Position numbers and translations under genes: made by a program. 64,000 nt of DNA, taken from NCBI GenBank assembly GCA_958510825.1, contig OY294044.1, positions 70,940,095-71,004,094 on the forward strand, in the 5' to 3' direction. The notes beneath the pieces were generated by a model, which was given only the letters and a program-made list of their open reading frames with translations, did no database searches and had not been told where the DNA came from. Below, piece by piece: positions 1-11,244 of the stretch; position 1 is the first letter of the stretch; every line of letters begins with the position of its first letter. This stretch comes from Brachypterus glaber. Its lineage: Eukaryota > Arthropoda > Insecta > Coleoptera > Kateretidae.

Positions 1-179
1 AAAAGTAGACCTCTGGGCCTATAAGAACACGAAAAATTCGTGTGATTATGAGCTTATAAGAGTCGTAAAATAGAAAAAAAGTTTTATTAAGTTCATTATA
101 GTAATTTTTGAAGCATAAAGTCCATCATCTTCTGATGCCGAGGGTAGAATTTTTATTTTTTTTTACTTTCCAAATAAAT

Positions 180-716
180 TTTTTCAATCAAAATTTGGCG
201 CCCATCTTGGCGCCTCTACTAAAACAAAAAAACACCCTCATAAAAAAGCTTTGTCCCTGAGCGTTTCTAGAATTCTAGAATACAAAATATTGCGCCGCGC
301 CCACCTAGGCGCCCCTACCAAAAGAAAAAAACACCCTCCGAACCCAAACCTCCGAAAAAGAAGATTTGTCCCTGAGCATTTCTGCAAAACAAAATTTGGC
401 GGCCCTACCAAAGGAGAAAAAACACCTTCCAAAAAATTAAAATAAAAAAAATCTTTTTCTCTGAGCGTTTCTACAAAATTTGGTGGGTGCCCCTGCCAAA
501 ACAAAAGAACCACACCCAGAACAGAAAAAAACAGAAAAAAAAGCTTTGTCCCTGAGCGTTTCTACAAAATTTAGTGCCCCTAACAAAACAAAAAAAACAC
601 CCTCCGAAAAATTTGGCGTCCCTACCAAAACAAAAAAAAAACACCCTCCAAAAGCTTTGTCCCTGAGCATTTCTACAAAATTTGGCGCCCCTACCCAAAC
701 AAAAAACAAAGCTGTT
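180..716. repeat. Irregular GC-motif tandem array (minisatellite-like)
   Basis: Five to six imperfect units of roughly 60-110 bases. Each has a core like TTTGGCGCCCCTACCAAAAC, an A-rich run, CACCCTCC, and CTTTGTCCCTGAGCGTTTCT. Unit length varies because the A-runs differ and pieces are lost. Open frames across it on both strands give low-complexity translations that simply follow the repeat, so it is not called coding. The array ends at about 716 in ordinary AT-rich sequence. Confidence 0.75.
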
Positions 717-2270
717 TTTAAGTCCTATAAAAAATGTTATATCAGTTTTTTGCTAGAATATAATGTTTTGGAGATACAGACTTTCAAATTTAATAAATTA
801 TGCAGGTGTATTAATGGTTGCCTATTCACACAACTTTCCTTTTCATAACGTTTCAAATTAGTGGCTAGTGCCGAAGGTGCTTCAAACTGTTCAGCTGGTT
901 TGCCCGCTGAAACCAAATTTAGACAAACTAAAGAAACAATAATGAGTATGAAATTGTTATCTAAATAAAATACGAACAAACTGTTTTCTGACAGCATCGA
1001 AAGTGAAGGGTATAAAATACTCGGAAAAATAATGAACCGTTATAACAAGCAAGAAAAATCAATTTAAGAGCACTAACATTAAACCACCTATGAAAGTGAC
1101 GTGCTGAAATTATGTGATAAGGGTTTGCGATAATAACCATTTGACTTGTCCATCGAAAAACATTGTATGTTTACTAGAGTACTTCAAAAAAACGTTTTTT
1201 TTATTTAAGCTCTTTTTACTGTATGTTGTAAAAAATATAATAATTAAATTCTGAGCCAAATTTCAACTCAAAAAAATTAAATTAAAAATTGTTTTTTTTT
1301 ATAGGGCATGAAATCAAAAATCTAAAACTTTTTGGTATACCCCTTATCCTCCCGAGACTAAACTAATGATAATTTTCGATTTAAAAAATAAACCATTTGG
1401 ACTTTTTTTATTAAGGGGTAAAGGGTACAAAAGCCAAAATCTTGATAAAAACGATTAATTTTTTATTCTTAAAACACCATGATGAGTTTCGACCGTTCGG
1501 TCATTTTCAAATGGTTACATATAAAAAACTACGTCAAAACCTTCATAGTTCACCAAAGAACACAAAAATTTAACATTTTATTATGAAATATCGATTATTT
1601 ATAATAAAAGTTTTCACACAAAGTACATTAAAACTTAAATATTTAATATATTTAAATTGTGAAATGTGTTGAAGTGATATTAAAAAAAATTGACCTTGAA
1701 AAGCGTAAAAATTTTGTATTCGGCGCATTTTTCTGTGTTTCTTTTTATTATTGATTCAAAACTAACTAAAAATATATATAAAAATATATTTTGTTCTTTA
1801 AATAATTAAAAATCAAAAAAAAAGTTGTACTTGAACTTGAAAAACTCAAAAATTTTGCCTGTGGCGCATTATATTTATATCATTTTTTGTAACTTATTGG
1901 ACTAATAAAGATATTATTTTTATTACTAAATCTATTAAATTTATATAACAAAAATCCAAATTTTTATCTGCACATTTAAATTTCCTCTGCACATTTTGTT
2001 ATCTTCACGTTAAAATAACCACTGCGAGCTTTAAAATATTTGTCTGAAAAAGTTAACGATACTTTATTTTTTAATGGTGAAACTGAATTTTCACGTAAAA
2101 CTTCTACTTTACTGTAACGATAACCTTTTAAAAGTGCCATAATGTATGAATCTGAAGCCTCTTATGACCACAAAATGTTACAAGATTAATTTAGTGTCCA
2201 CTAGAAAAGATACGTGTTTGCTGTTTACGCCTTCGAAAATATTAGAGATTTTTAATTCTACACTTACCTA
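717..2270. other. AT-rich stretch without a gene
   Basis: No supported gene. Two diverged copies of a short unit lie about 140 bases apart near 1691-1735 and 1832-1870; both read roughly TTGAACTTGAAAA, then AAAAATTTTG, then a GGCGCAT core. The core resembles the GC-motif array at 51.8-52.3 kb. The rest is A/T runs and simple sequence. Confidence 0.5.
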
Positions 2271-2274
2271 AAAT

Positions 2275-2850
2275 ATGTCGAAATAGTATGTTAAAATATG
2301 ACATATTAGACATCATTTACATTACTGATGCCTTGGAAGCAGTGAATAGAAGATTTGCAAAATTTCTTTATTTTAAACGTGAAGGTGTCTATCCTGCTCA
2401 AGGATACGACAATATTGAACTGTTAAACCGCTTTAATATGCTGTCACTTAAGACTAGACGAATAAATTTTTCCCTATGTTTTCTATATAAACTGCTTCAC
2501 AATGGAATTGATTGCATGGACTTACTCAGGCAAATCAATTTCAGAGTGCCGCGTTTGGGTTCGAGACGTGAGGATACTTTTATTTGTAATTTTAGCAGGA
2601 CTAACGTTATGGTTAGATCGCCAATAAATATAATATGTAATAACTTTAATTCGTTAAACAGATCCATTGATATTAACGCGTGTTCTCTAAACTCACTATT
2701 ATACACTAACAACCTACAATAATAGGTTAAAATTGTGTATTTATGTATCCATATATATTATTTATTTTGTATATTTTTATATATAATTGTATATATGTAT
2801 TTTTGCCCTAGAATTGGTGCAAACTGTTGGGCAAATAAAGATTATTATTA
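2275..2850 (+). pseudogene. Non-LTR retrotransposon 3' end (reverse transcriptase C-terminus plus tail)
   Basis: The open frame 2288-2722 (144 residues) reads like the C-terminal region after the reverse transcriptase fingers and palm in Jockey/CR1-type non-LTR elements. Visible features are EAVNRRFAKFLYFKR, a segment on LNRFNMLSLKTRR, FLYKLLHNGIDC, and RQINFRVPR. No catalytic RT motifs are present, so the copy is 5'-truncated and the ATG at 2288 is internal. After the stop there is a short AT-rich 3' UTR. It ends in CTGTTGGGCAAATAAAG followed by an ATT/TTA repeat tail near 2850. The same terminal motif is found at 40.5 kb and, diverged, at 60.5 kb. The element class is well supported; the exact clade is not. 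Confidence 0.8.
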
Positions 2851-2926
2851 AATGCAATACAATTTTTTTTAGCATACATCTTATACTAGATCCGTCGAGG
2901 TTTTGAGATATACTCGATACATACGT

Positions 2927-3319
2927 TTTCGTACGACCTAATGTACACGAAATAAAGAACAATGCATGTTCACTATATATCCTCGTTAGGATATTTTTCT
3001 ATCGCACGAGTACATAGTGCATATTTGAATAAAATGACAACTATGCACACTCATTTATCCAAAAGATTACACATAGCTTTCATTTTGACAGAAGTCCTTT
3101 GACGTTTATAAAATTTTGAAATGTCAAAATTAAACACAGGTAATTCTTTAAAATATACATTTTTAAAGAGTCTAGACTGTAGATCAAACGAAAAATTTTG
3201 TTCGCAACTAGTTTGCGACAAGTCCTTATTGCACTCGAATGATTTTTTGACTTCGTTTCGCGTCGTCAAAGAAATTTCATTCTCGTGCACTAAGGTCTGA
3301 AGTCGCTTACTTGTTACGA
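2927..3319. repeat. Repeat unit A, copy 1 (A-B-A composite)
   Basis: A unit of about 390 bases that recurs in direct orientation at 4042-4452. It starts with TTTCGTACGACCT, contains TATATATCCTCGTTAGGATA and GAGTCTAGACTGTAGATC, and ends at AGTCGCTTACTTGTTACG. A minus-strand open frame (3051-3290) is shared with copy 2 at the protein level but resembles no family I recognise. I treat it as part of the repeat. Confidence 0.75.
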
Positions 3320-4041
3320 AATATTATATTCTATAACTAGTATGGAATAGACAATATTCCGCGCGAGCGGAAAGTTTGTGATACGAGCCGGCAGGCGAGT
3401 TTGACGGTCCTGCGAGCGCAGAATGACTTTTCCATACGTGTTGTAGACTATACTTTTTCTTCGACTGCAAATATGAAACACTGTATGGCTTTAAACTGCG
3501 GACAAGGTTAAAAACAATTTATTTTGTGACTCGACATTGTAAATGCAACAAAGCACAAATTTTTAAATAAAGCAATTAATGTTATTTAATAATTTTATTA
3601 AATCAGTACTTAAAAAAGATTTTTATTTAATTTTGGCACATATTTACAAATTATAATGCAAAAATTGAAAGTTATGTCAAATTGTTGTGACAGATATCAG
3701 GTTTAAATATTTAACAATAGATGGAGCAGTTTTAATTTTTTGAACTAAATTGATAAAAAACTGGCCAAATATTAAGAAAAACTAATGAACTTTATGTAAT
3801 TTTAACGCAAAACTTTAAATTGTATTAAATTATTCAATGTTTTATGGTAAAATATATATATTTTTGCTAATTTTGCTACAGTTTTCTTTAATTTTATAAA
3901 CAATAGATGGCACTACATGTGCTCATTTTAACACTTGATACAGAATATTCATACCGTATCTAGAGCTAGAATGGATTCATTCTGTGTTTGAAAAGTGTGT
4001 GTATTTGCTTACATTCTAAAGCAGTCGTAGAAAAACTACTA
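3320..4041. repeat. Repeat unit B, between the A copies
   Basis: A unit of about 720 bases. Its inverted copy at 56949-57655 has no A unit around it, so B is an independent repeat. One end is GC-rich and imperfectly palindromic (3340-3450), with GGAATAG and ATTCC repeated in both orientations. The body is AT-rich. The other end reads CTAAAGCAGTCGTAGAAAAA. It contains two ACAATAGATGG motifs, one near 3715 and one near 3900. Confidence 0.75.
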
Positions 4042-4452
4042 TTTCGTACGACCTACTGTACTTGAAATAAAGAAAAATGCATGTTCACTATATATCCTCG
4101 TTAGGATATTTTTCTATCGCACGAGTACATAGTGCATATTTGAATGAAATGACAACTATGCACACTCATTTATACAAACGATTACACATAGCATTCATTT
4201 TGACAAAAGTCATTTGACGTTTATAAAATGTTGAAATTTCAAAATTAAACACAGGTAATTCTTTAAAATATACATTTTTAAAGAGTCTAGACTGTAGATC
4301 GAACGAAATATATTGTTCGCAACTCGTTTGCCACAAGTCCTTAGTGCACTTGGATGATTTTTTGACTTCGCTTAGCGTTGTCAAAAAAACCTAATTCTCG
4401 TGCACTAATGAGTAGAGGAGGAGAGTAAGCCTAAAGTCGCTTACTCGTTACG
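4042..4452. repeat. Repeat unit A, copy 2
   Basis: Direct repeat of 2927-3319. The main difference is an extra stretch of about 23 bases (GAGTAGAGGAGGAGAG and flanks) near 4410-4432. Preserved landmarks include TATATATCCTCGTTAGGATA and the end AGTCGCTTACTCGTTACG. Confidence 0.75.
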
Positions 4453-4698
4453 CAAACTACTATTTTTCATAGTTTTCTCGAAATCAATAAAGAAATACGA
4501 CATTTTATCTTTATTTATACCAGAGAAAGAATTTAAAATAGATAATATTATTAGTTTAATATCTTGTAAAATGCCTAATAAAACCAATAAATTGTCAGAA
4601 TGGACACATTTCATTTCATTGTCTAAATTCTTAATTTTATTTCTAAGTAATGATGGGGTAAATCAATCTTAACAGATTCGATAACGACAGTGAATTAA

Positions 4699-4915
4699 CT
4701 ACAGATCGATCGGCAGGTCCCTGTAGAAGTCTAGCTGCGTAGTACTCATTTTAGCCAGCTCAAGAAACTTTTGGTGAATGAACCTTTGATTCATTTTACC
4801 TCTGGGCAGTGATTCACTTTTTCCCGTTTGACGGTACATACCATTTCTGTTTTTTAATAATTCTACCAAACTTATTATATTTTTCACAGCGCATGCGCTA
4901 GAATAATATACGGTA
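4699..4915 (-). pseudogene. Unrecognised coding remnant, 'SACAV' family, copy 1
   Basis: The minus strand carries an open frame of 62 residues from 4887 to 4699 using a GTG. Read upstream in frame it gives Y-S-S-A-C-A-V across the palindrome GCGCATGCGC. The same in-frame S-A-C-A-V start is present at 56.4 kb, and there too it abuts a repeat with CCGTCTGTCCGTC on the plus-strand side. The rest of the two proteins has diverged or differs. I do not recognise the family. The shared reading frame is the reason for calling it a coding relic and not a chance ORF. Confidence 0.35.
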
Positions 4916-5380
4916 GTTTTTTTTTTTTTTTAATTCAAAATCAGTCCCATACAAAAAATGCTTGAATATAAATTTATTTCGTGAAAAAATAAGAAACCTT
5001 TTTTTTAATGACCGTCCGTCTGTCCGTCTGTCCAGCTGTCCGTCCGATGTCACGATTTTTAGGAGCACGATAACTCAAGAACGAATAATTCGATCGACTT
5101 GAAATTTTCAGGAAAAAGTTTTATTTTTGAAAGTCATCCCCCCAAAGACAAGAAAGTTATGGAGGGTTAAACTTTTAAAAAAACAAAAAAAAACTATCAT
5201 TTAATTTATTTTTTTTTATTTTAGTTTTTCAAAAAAAAATCTTATTAAAAAAGAAATGTTACAGTTTTTCTTTTGATTTTTTTTATTTTGAAAAAATATA
5301 TGATCTTTGCAAAAAGAAAATAAAAAATGTTAAAAAATGTTTTAATGTTTTTTTAAATTTTTTTTTTTCAAAAATTTTTT
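4880..5380. repeat. Dispersed repeat with CCGTCTGTCCGTC motif
   Basis: From the GCGCATGCGC palindrome rightward, this repeat has a (CCGTCTGT)-like block at 5011-5047. It continues with GTCACGATTTTTAGGAGCA, a stretch reading ATAACTCAAGAACGAATAAT, and an A/T homopolymer-rich tail. The same layout is at 56400-56700. A more distant version is at 9900-10400 and, inverted, at 50690-50970. It is a multi-copy element of unknown class. Confidence 0.65.
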
Positions 5381-6011
5381 TTTCAAGTATTTGAGAAAAT
5401 CCGATATACTGTGCATATGTGAGGAGTTCCGAGCAGAAGCGATCAAGTCCTTATGGACTTCTGCTCTGAACCCTTCATATTATGGAATGCGTACCATTAC
5501 ATATATTCACAGCTTTTTTATTTTTATTATTCTAAAATTAAACATTCATCGATATTGTGATAAAAGCTTTGAGCAATAAAAAAAATAAAATATAAATTTA
5601 AATTGGTGTTCACACATGGTCTACAAAGCTTTCATTTTAACTCGCTTTTTAATATAACGCATTGATTTAGTTAGTTTAAAATAACTTTACTAAAAAAATA
5701 ACTATTTTCCATTTTTTATAATTAATTTTTATAATCCTTTCTATAAATAAAATAAATTGGTTAAGTACGGGTAACCTCGTGCACTGAAGGTTCCGTGACT
5801 AGTTTTTCTTTTCGACTTCTTTTTTCCGTACCGAAATCGATAAGGTTTTTCTAAAAAGGTCAAAAAATTAATTTTGACTTGGACAAAAAAAACATATTCT
5901 AAAACGAAATTATTCTTGAACTAGATACTTGTTAATGCAGTCTACTCGGTTACTTTTGCCTTTATATATTTTATATATAAAAAAAACTCTCCGTACATAA
6001 ACATAAAATAA
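5380..6011. other. AT-rich stretch without a gene
   Basis: No gene supported. A GC-richer patch at 5400-5475 contains an inverted pair around GAGCAGAAG and CTTCTGCTC, a short hairpin. The remainder is A/T-rich. Confidence 0.4.
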
Positions 6012-6162
6012 AGGAACGTTCAAGTATTAGGTAACGCTCCTAGGGGGGGGGGAGTCATTTTGGAGTGTTACGCCCATGTTAATGGTATAGGGAAATAGCG
6101 TTACAGGGGGGGTGGGGTCCAAAATGATCAAAACTTGCGTTACGTAATACTTGAACGTTCCC
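6012..6162. mobile_element. TAA-flanked MITE, PIF/Harbinger-type (copy 1)
   Basis: A 151-bp element with terminal inverted repeats of about 25 bases: AGGAACGTTCAAGTATTAGG at the left and CAAGTATTACGTAACGCAAG (rc of the right end). It is flanked by the 3-bp direct repeat TAA. The same ends and the same TAA flank are at 28320-28541. A 3-bp TWA duplication with GGG-type termini is the usual signature of PIF/Harbinger non-autonomous elements. There is no coding capacity. Confidence 0.8.
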
Positions 6163-6357
6163 TAAGTGCTTTTTTATTCTTTCGGTGCAAATTATCTCTA
6201 TAATGTCGTTTTACATCTTAGGCTTTATTAGGTTATTATAAAAGAAAAAATAAAAACTAGTTCGTGTTTAGAAAACAAAATGTCGTTAGCTTGATGATCA
6301 TAAGACAAATAAACAGTATAATAAGAAAGATTATCATGAAGATAAATCTAAAATAGT

Positions 6358-6372
6358 ATCTACTCTAGAGCA
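6358..6372. repeat. Target-site duplication, left copy, of the SINE
   Basis: ATCTACTCTAGAGCA is repeated exactly at 6938-6952 on the other side of the SINE. A 15-bp perfect duplication is the expected product of target-primed reverse transcription. Confidence 0.9.
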
Positions 6373-6937
6373 GGGGGCGGCGGTAGCTCAGTCGTGAACG
6401 CCTCGATCTAGTATTCGAGAGGCCGGGGTTCAATCCTCGGTTGTGGAACAACTTTTTCACAGAAATAAAATACCGTCGTTTTTCCACCACGTTGGCTTGT
6501 GCTGCCGAAGATCTAAGCACACAGTACAGAAAAAGGTTTGCAGTGGATAATGCCGCATAGCACTCGGACATGTGATACTACCCGGGCGCACCGAGAGGGA
6601 GCAGCAAGGTAGCTGTCAGGTCTGTTGGCAGAGCTCACTTTAAGGACTTTCAAGCAACCAGGATCTGTACTAAGGCTGCAAGCGAAAATGATCCTTAAGC
6701 AGTTTGGCGCCGGTCCAAGTGCACTGGCAGCCAATAAACTTAAGGATCAAAGCCGCTCACTTAACCAAAAAAAAAGCCGACAAAACGAGGTTCGGATCCC
6801 TCGCTAAACTGTAGGTCCCGGGGTACAACAAAAAAATCCTCGTTAGAGTAGAAAAACTAGTAACACAGGGGTAGGCAAAAAGGACCATATGGTCTAGTTG
6901 CCAGGCTTGACCTCCCCACCATTACTACTACTACTAC
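6373..6937 (+). mobile_element. tRNA-derived SINE, full length
   Basis: The 565-bp body starts with a tRNA-like head. An A box (TAGCTCAGTCG, 6384-6394) and a B box (GGTTCAATCC, 6427-6436) are spaced as in an internal RNA polymerase III promoter. The body is GC-richer than its surroundings and shows no reading frame worth reporting. It ends in a short trinucleotide tail (ATTACTACTACTACTAC). The 15-bp flanking duplication is perfect. A true tRNA gene is excluded because the acceptor ends do not pair. The element is long for a SINE, so the 3' half may come from a partner LINE, which I could not identify. Confidence 0.85.
6384..6436 (+). promoter_or_regulatory. Internal Pol III promoter (A and B boxes) of the SINE
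   Basis: A box TAGCTCAGTCG and B box GGTTCAATCC are both close to the eukaryotic tRNA consensus, with 32 bases between them. They would drive transcription rightward through the SINE body. Activity is inferred from the motifs only. Confidence 0.7.
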
Positions 6938-6952
6938 ATCTACTCTAGAGCA
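6938..6952. repeat. Target-site duplication, right copy, of the SINE
   Basis: Exact copy of 6358-6372, directly after the trinucleotide tail. Confidence 0.9.
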
Positions 6953-7209
6953 AGTAATTATATAAGTTAAACGTTAAAAAATGCAACCACAAAATATTTT
7001 TAATAATTTTACTTAAAAAAAGTTAAATATTATTAACAGTCGGGATTTTACGATTCATGTCTAATTAATCTCTGCACGTGCAGGTAAAAAAGTTAGCTAG
7101 CTCTCTGGTCGGGTGTCTGTTTTGCTTTGGCCTTTTCCCATAACAAAGACAAATATCAGCTTTTATAGTAGGTAACTGTGGTAATAAATATTATTATATA
7201 ATACATATG

Positions 7210-7211
<2 letters not shown>

Positions 7212-7260
<49 letters not shown>
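7212..7260. repeat. (TA)n microsatellite
   Basis: About 24 uninterrupted TA units. The flanks on both sides are also TA-rich and loosely palindromic. Confidence 0.95.
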
Positions 7261-7263
<3 letters not shown>

Positions 7264-7656
7264 ATATCATATTTTATATTATATAATCACTAGTCGGAGC
7301 AAGATATTCATTTATCGGGGACTCGCTAAAATTAGAATTAAAAAAAACTATTTTTTTAATTAAATAAATAAGTAAATAGTTATTTATATATCAAGGGAGT
7401 AAACTGTTTGTTTTAGTCCCACAGCATAAAACACAGTTTACCTCTGAGGTATATACACTATTTTTTGCACGACCGACAACTATATTTACATAAATTCAAA
7501 TTAAAACATGAATTCAAAACCAATTAATCCATCTTTACAATTTGTTTTAAAATTAAATCAAGATATCCATGAATCGTGAAAAGTTTGTGTGTATGTTGTG
7601 GAAATCTAAAAATTTAAAAGAATATGAAGAAAACATTTTACCAGTATTTTGAAAAT
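7261..7656. other. AT-rich stretch without a gene
   Basis: No gene, transposon end or RNA gene was recognised between the TA microsatellite and the repeat starting at 7657. Confidence 0.4.
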
Positions 7657-7940
7657 GCTATAGCGACTTCAGTACTGAATAATACCCCGTTTTGTTTTGT
7701 CTTTCAGTCAATCCAAACGGCCGCAATCATGGCGGCCACCGTTTTTTGATATTTTTTTCAAAAAAAAAATTATGGGCATAAAATGGCACTTTAAAAATCT
7801 AAAGAAATTTTGATCTGTATTCTTTGAATATGAATAAACATACCTACAAAATTTCACAATTATATCTTTTTTCTTTCTATATAAAAAAAATGTTTAAAAA
7901 AGATTATTTTTAAAATTTCTAAGGTAGAAAGACCCCTTAA
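7657..7940. repeat. Dispersed repeat shared with 15.4-16.0 kb
   Basis: Begins GCTATAGCGACTTCAGTACTGAATAATACC and runs to AAGACCCCTTAA (first block given in two parts: GCTATAGCGACTTCAGTAC and CTGAATAATACC). It matches the reverse complement of 15395-15810, apart from an insertion there at 15499-15652. It includes a GGCCGC...GGCGGCC patch near 7720. No coding potential was seen. Confidence 0.7.
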
Positions 7941-9665
7941 AAGTCAAAAATATATGATATCAAACAAACGTAAAATACCTAATACTTTATTTATTTTTTT
8001 GTTCACAAATTCAATAAAATGTTCTTTGAATAATAGTTTACATAAACTATAGATAAAGTTTAAAATAAAGAGAGTTTAAAACTTACAAAGTTACTTCTAC
8101 CCGAAGTATTAAAAGAATTTTAAAATTCATGTATTTTTTTTAATGCATAATAGAAATGGAATAGATTCAGGATCGGATAGGAAGGGGTTTTGGTGAAAAA
8201 TTTTAAATTAAAACTTTAGTTTGTTCTAAAATATTATTATTTAAAGAACTTTCACTTTCGGGTGATGTTTCAGATTAATCCCTGTAGATGTTAAAATCTA
8301 AAATATTATTATTTGTTGTAAAATAAAATAATTTTAATTAATATAATTAATCTATGGCTTCTTAAGAAAGATCTTAAAAAAGTTCTTTTTAGTGTAATTA
8401 TGTATGTAATAACACTGTTATCAAGCAAGTTTGTACTTTTATTTAAATGAGCTGCTAATTTTTGAATATATTCAGAGCTACAAAATATTACAGGACTTGT
8501 TAGGACATTTAAGTATAGTTATTTAAAGGAAAAAAATCAACAATTTTTTTTTTCAAACCGAAAAAAAAAAATAAAAAAAAAATTTAAAATTATAGTTCTT
8601 ACATTTTTTAACCCCCAATAACTTTTTAGTTTTTGGGGGACTATTTTCAAAAACAATAGGGATCTTCCCCTCATATGTAGTGTTTAAATTTTAAATGCGT
8701 ACTAATGCGTGCACAATTATTTTCAAATTTTGTCATAAAAATATGAAATTTTTTTATTTTTTCCTACAAAAATGCTTATAACTTTATTTTGACTAGGTTT
8801 GGCTATCTAATATGTATACACTATTTAGACTACTTATGTAAGAACATTTTAATATAAAAATTAGAAAGACGCGTCAGTGCGCGCACAACTATTTGTAAAT
8901 TGTATTTGCGCTTGTCATTAAAAAAAATGGCTAAAGGCTTTAATATAAAAGTAAGACTTAAAAATTAATTTTATCTTAAATATTGTGTTTATTCAGTAAA
9001 GCTGTGTTTGTACAATGATATTACCAAACGTATGTTAAGAAAAAATGCTATTTTGGTATACACGCATTAATATATGCTTTATCCAACACCTTCACAGAAA
9101 CACTTGTTTTGAGTACTAATTTAAATGTCAAAAGTAAGTTTTTTTACACTAGTGACTAAAAATTTTTTCACCCACTCTTTTACGTACAGCTTTTGATCTT
9201 ACCCAAATTTAGTTACATACCCTATTAATTAAGTATTATAACTATTCTATAAATAGAAGAATAAAGTCCAAACCATAAAAATTAAAGAAAACCCTAAATT
9301 ATTCTTTAGTTTTTGAATAAAATACTGTTTTTATTAAAAATTCTGTCATCACCGCGTCCATTTTGACGTTTGTAAGAAATATAAAACTAGAAATTGTTTA
9401 TTTTTAATAGGCATACTTAGGCCATGGCTACCTATTATTTTAGTATTAAGAAAACTTAATCTTAATATTTTTGACATAATTTTTCGCAAAATTATAGATT
9501 TTTATTTAAAAATAAAAGGTGTTGGATAAAATTAAATTCTCAACTCGTGTATCAAGTGATTTTATCCACTTAATACACTAGTTAAGAAAATAACTATTAA
9601 AATTAAATTTTACATCGGTATAGAAAATAGACTGGCGTTTGGACTTTTATAAAACTCGTTTTTAC
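7941..9665. other. AT-rich stretch without a gene
   Basis: No gene recognised. There is one clear hairpin at 9541-9593, where AACTCGTGTATCAAGTG pairs with CACTTAATACACTAGTT. GGTGTTGGATAAA near 9520 is inverted relative to TTTATCCAACACC near 9080, hinting at an old TIR element of about 0.45 kb whose ends I cannot fix. Confidence 0.4.
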
Positions 9666-9862
9666 TTTTTGGACACCAAAACAGGGCTTGGGCGGCATAG
9701 TGGGCCGTCACCAAATTCTAGGTCATGACCAGAAGTCTCCAAGGCCTTCTACCTACCTAACCACCTTCCTCTTCCGCCCCTTACCGGCTATAACCGTGGT
9801 CCAGAGCCCTCAAAGTTTAAATCTGTGGGGTGGCGACTAGTCCGGACTGAAGAAAAAAAATT
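9666..9862. other. GC-rich island of unknown origin
   Basis: About 200 bases markedly richer in G/C than the surroundings, with CGGCATAGTGGGCCGTCAC, CCGCCCCTTACCGGCTATAA and GGGGTGGCGACTAGTCCGG. On the minus strand it could be a retrotransposon 5' UTR fragment, but no family-specific match is visible. No open frame of note crosses it. Confidence 0.4.
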
Positions 9863-9879
9863 GTCACTTACCTTGAAAT

Positions 9880-10440
9880 TTCAAACATACTCAAAAAATG
9901 ACACGAAAAAAAAATATTTATGTTTTTAATTTTACTTTCCCAAATGGAAGTCTTGGGTTAGTAAAAAAATTTCGAAAAAAAAATATTTCTTTTTTTACGT
10001 TTCTGGACGTTTCATATCCAAAAAATATGATTTCCGTAAAAAAAATTCTGTCAGTCGGTCGGACTATCGGTCTGTCGATCTGTGTGTCCGGGAAATTTGT
10101 GACCACAATAACTCAAGAACGCTTTAGACCACGGTTTGATTATCCAAAGTTCTAGGCTGGGATTGTTTTTCGTAAAAATCGGATTGGTATAAAGGGGTAA
10201 AATGGGGTAAAAACAATTATTTTCAAAAATTTTTGTTTTCTAATTTATTTTTTGTTTTACGAAAAAAGGAACTTTTTTAACAATTTTTTTGTTTTTGAAA
10301 ACCTAGCGAAAAAAAAATATTTTTTTTTAAATTATTTTAAATTTTTTTTTTTTTCATTTTTGTTTTTCTTTTTGGATTTTGATTTTAATGAACCTAGGTT
10401 CATTTTGTTGGCAGCAGTATTTTTATTTATATAGGCCAGA
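9880..10440 (+). repeat. Dispersed repeat with GTCGGTCGGACTATCGG block
   Basis: Contains a CTGTC/GTCGG-rich block at 10047-10096 followed by GTGACCACAATAACTCAAG and a long T-rich tail. The inverted relative is at 50690-50970, with TGTGGTCACAAATTTTCCGG and CAGACAGACCGACAGACAG in the same relative order. The open frames through it are homopolymer-driven and not called genes. Confidence 0.6.
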
Positions 10441-11244
10441 ATTGGTATGTAGATGCTCCCTAGAATGTCGACCACGTCCCCTACCTACAGATTTCGCAAA
10501 AAATCGATTTTAGTCAGTCAATCTTTTTGCGCCACCCTGCTTTTATAATATTATTACTTAAAACTGACAATTTTCTATATGTTTTATGTATCTTTTGGAA
10601 CTAATAAATAACTATTGAACTTTGCAAGTCCGCCCCTAAAAAGTCACATTATTCTCTCATAACTTTCTATCACAAAAAGTACCAATGACATGACGACGAT
10701 AAAAATAACAGAACTCAGCCATTGTAGTTGGCTTTGTTCGATTTCAATCCAGCAATATTACGTTTTGTATGTTGGGAACAATGCAGGATAGCTTGGAGCT
10801 AAATGTACGGTTAAAATACGATTATTTCCAGCAAAAAGTGGTTGAAAATCTTTAAAATATTTATAACATGGGGGTGTTGTGGTCAGAATAAAGATTTTTT
10901 AATGAATAGTTCGCAAGACTTTACCTGTTTCGATCTAATATTTTTTAATAAAATCCCTTTCTTTTATTACTTAATTATAATTAATAACTATTAATTAATT
11001 ATTTAGTTTAACTACTTTTTAAAAAAGTTTATTTTATACTATTTTTGTGAACTATGAAATAACAATAATACAACGTATGCTATAATATAGCATTGCTATA
11101 TTTTGGTATATTAATAATAATAATAATAATAGGACTTAATTGCCAAGAAAAAAAAATATACAAATATTTTTACATTTTAAGTATCCTTTGTATGATAAAG
11201 GGAGAAGTTCAGCGAGCTGTTCTTCCACTTAACCCTGTAGAATA
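10441..11244. other. AT-rich stretch without a gene
   Basis: Nothing recognised except a short (AAT)n run at about 11108-11131. Confidence 0.4.

Noticed and set aside
238..848. Several overlapping open frames on both strands in the first kilobase
   Set aside because: They follow the tandem array, overlap one another on opposite strands and have low-complexity translations.
2927..4452. A-B-A read as an LTR retrotransposon
   Set aside because: The A units lack TG...CA ends and no primer-binding site, polypurine tract or coding region lies in B; B also exists without A.
6373..6445. A true tRNA gene at the SINE head
   Set aside because: A and B boxes are good, but the acceptor ends do not pair and the segment continues into a 565-bp body with a flanking duplication.
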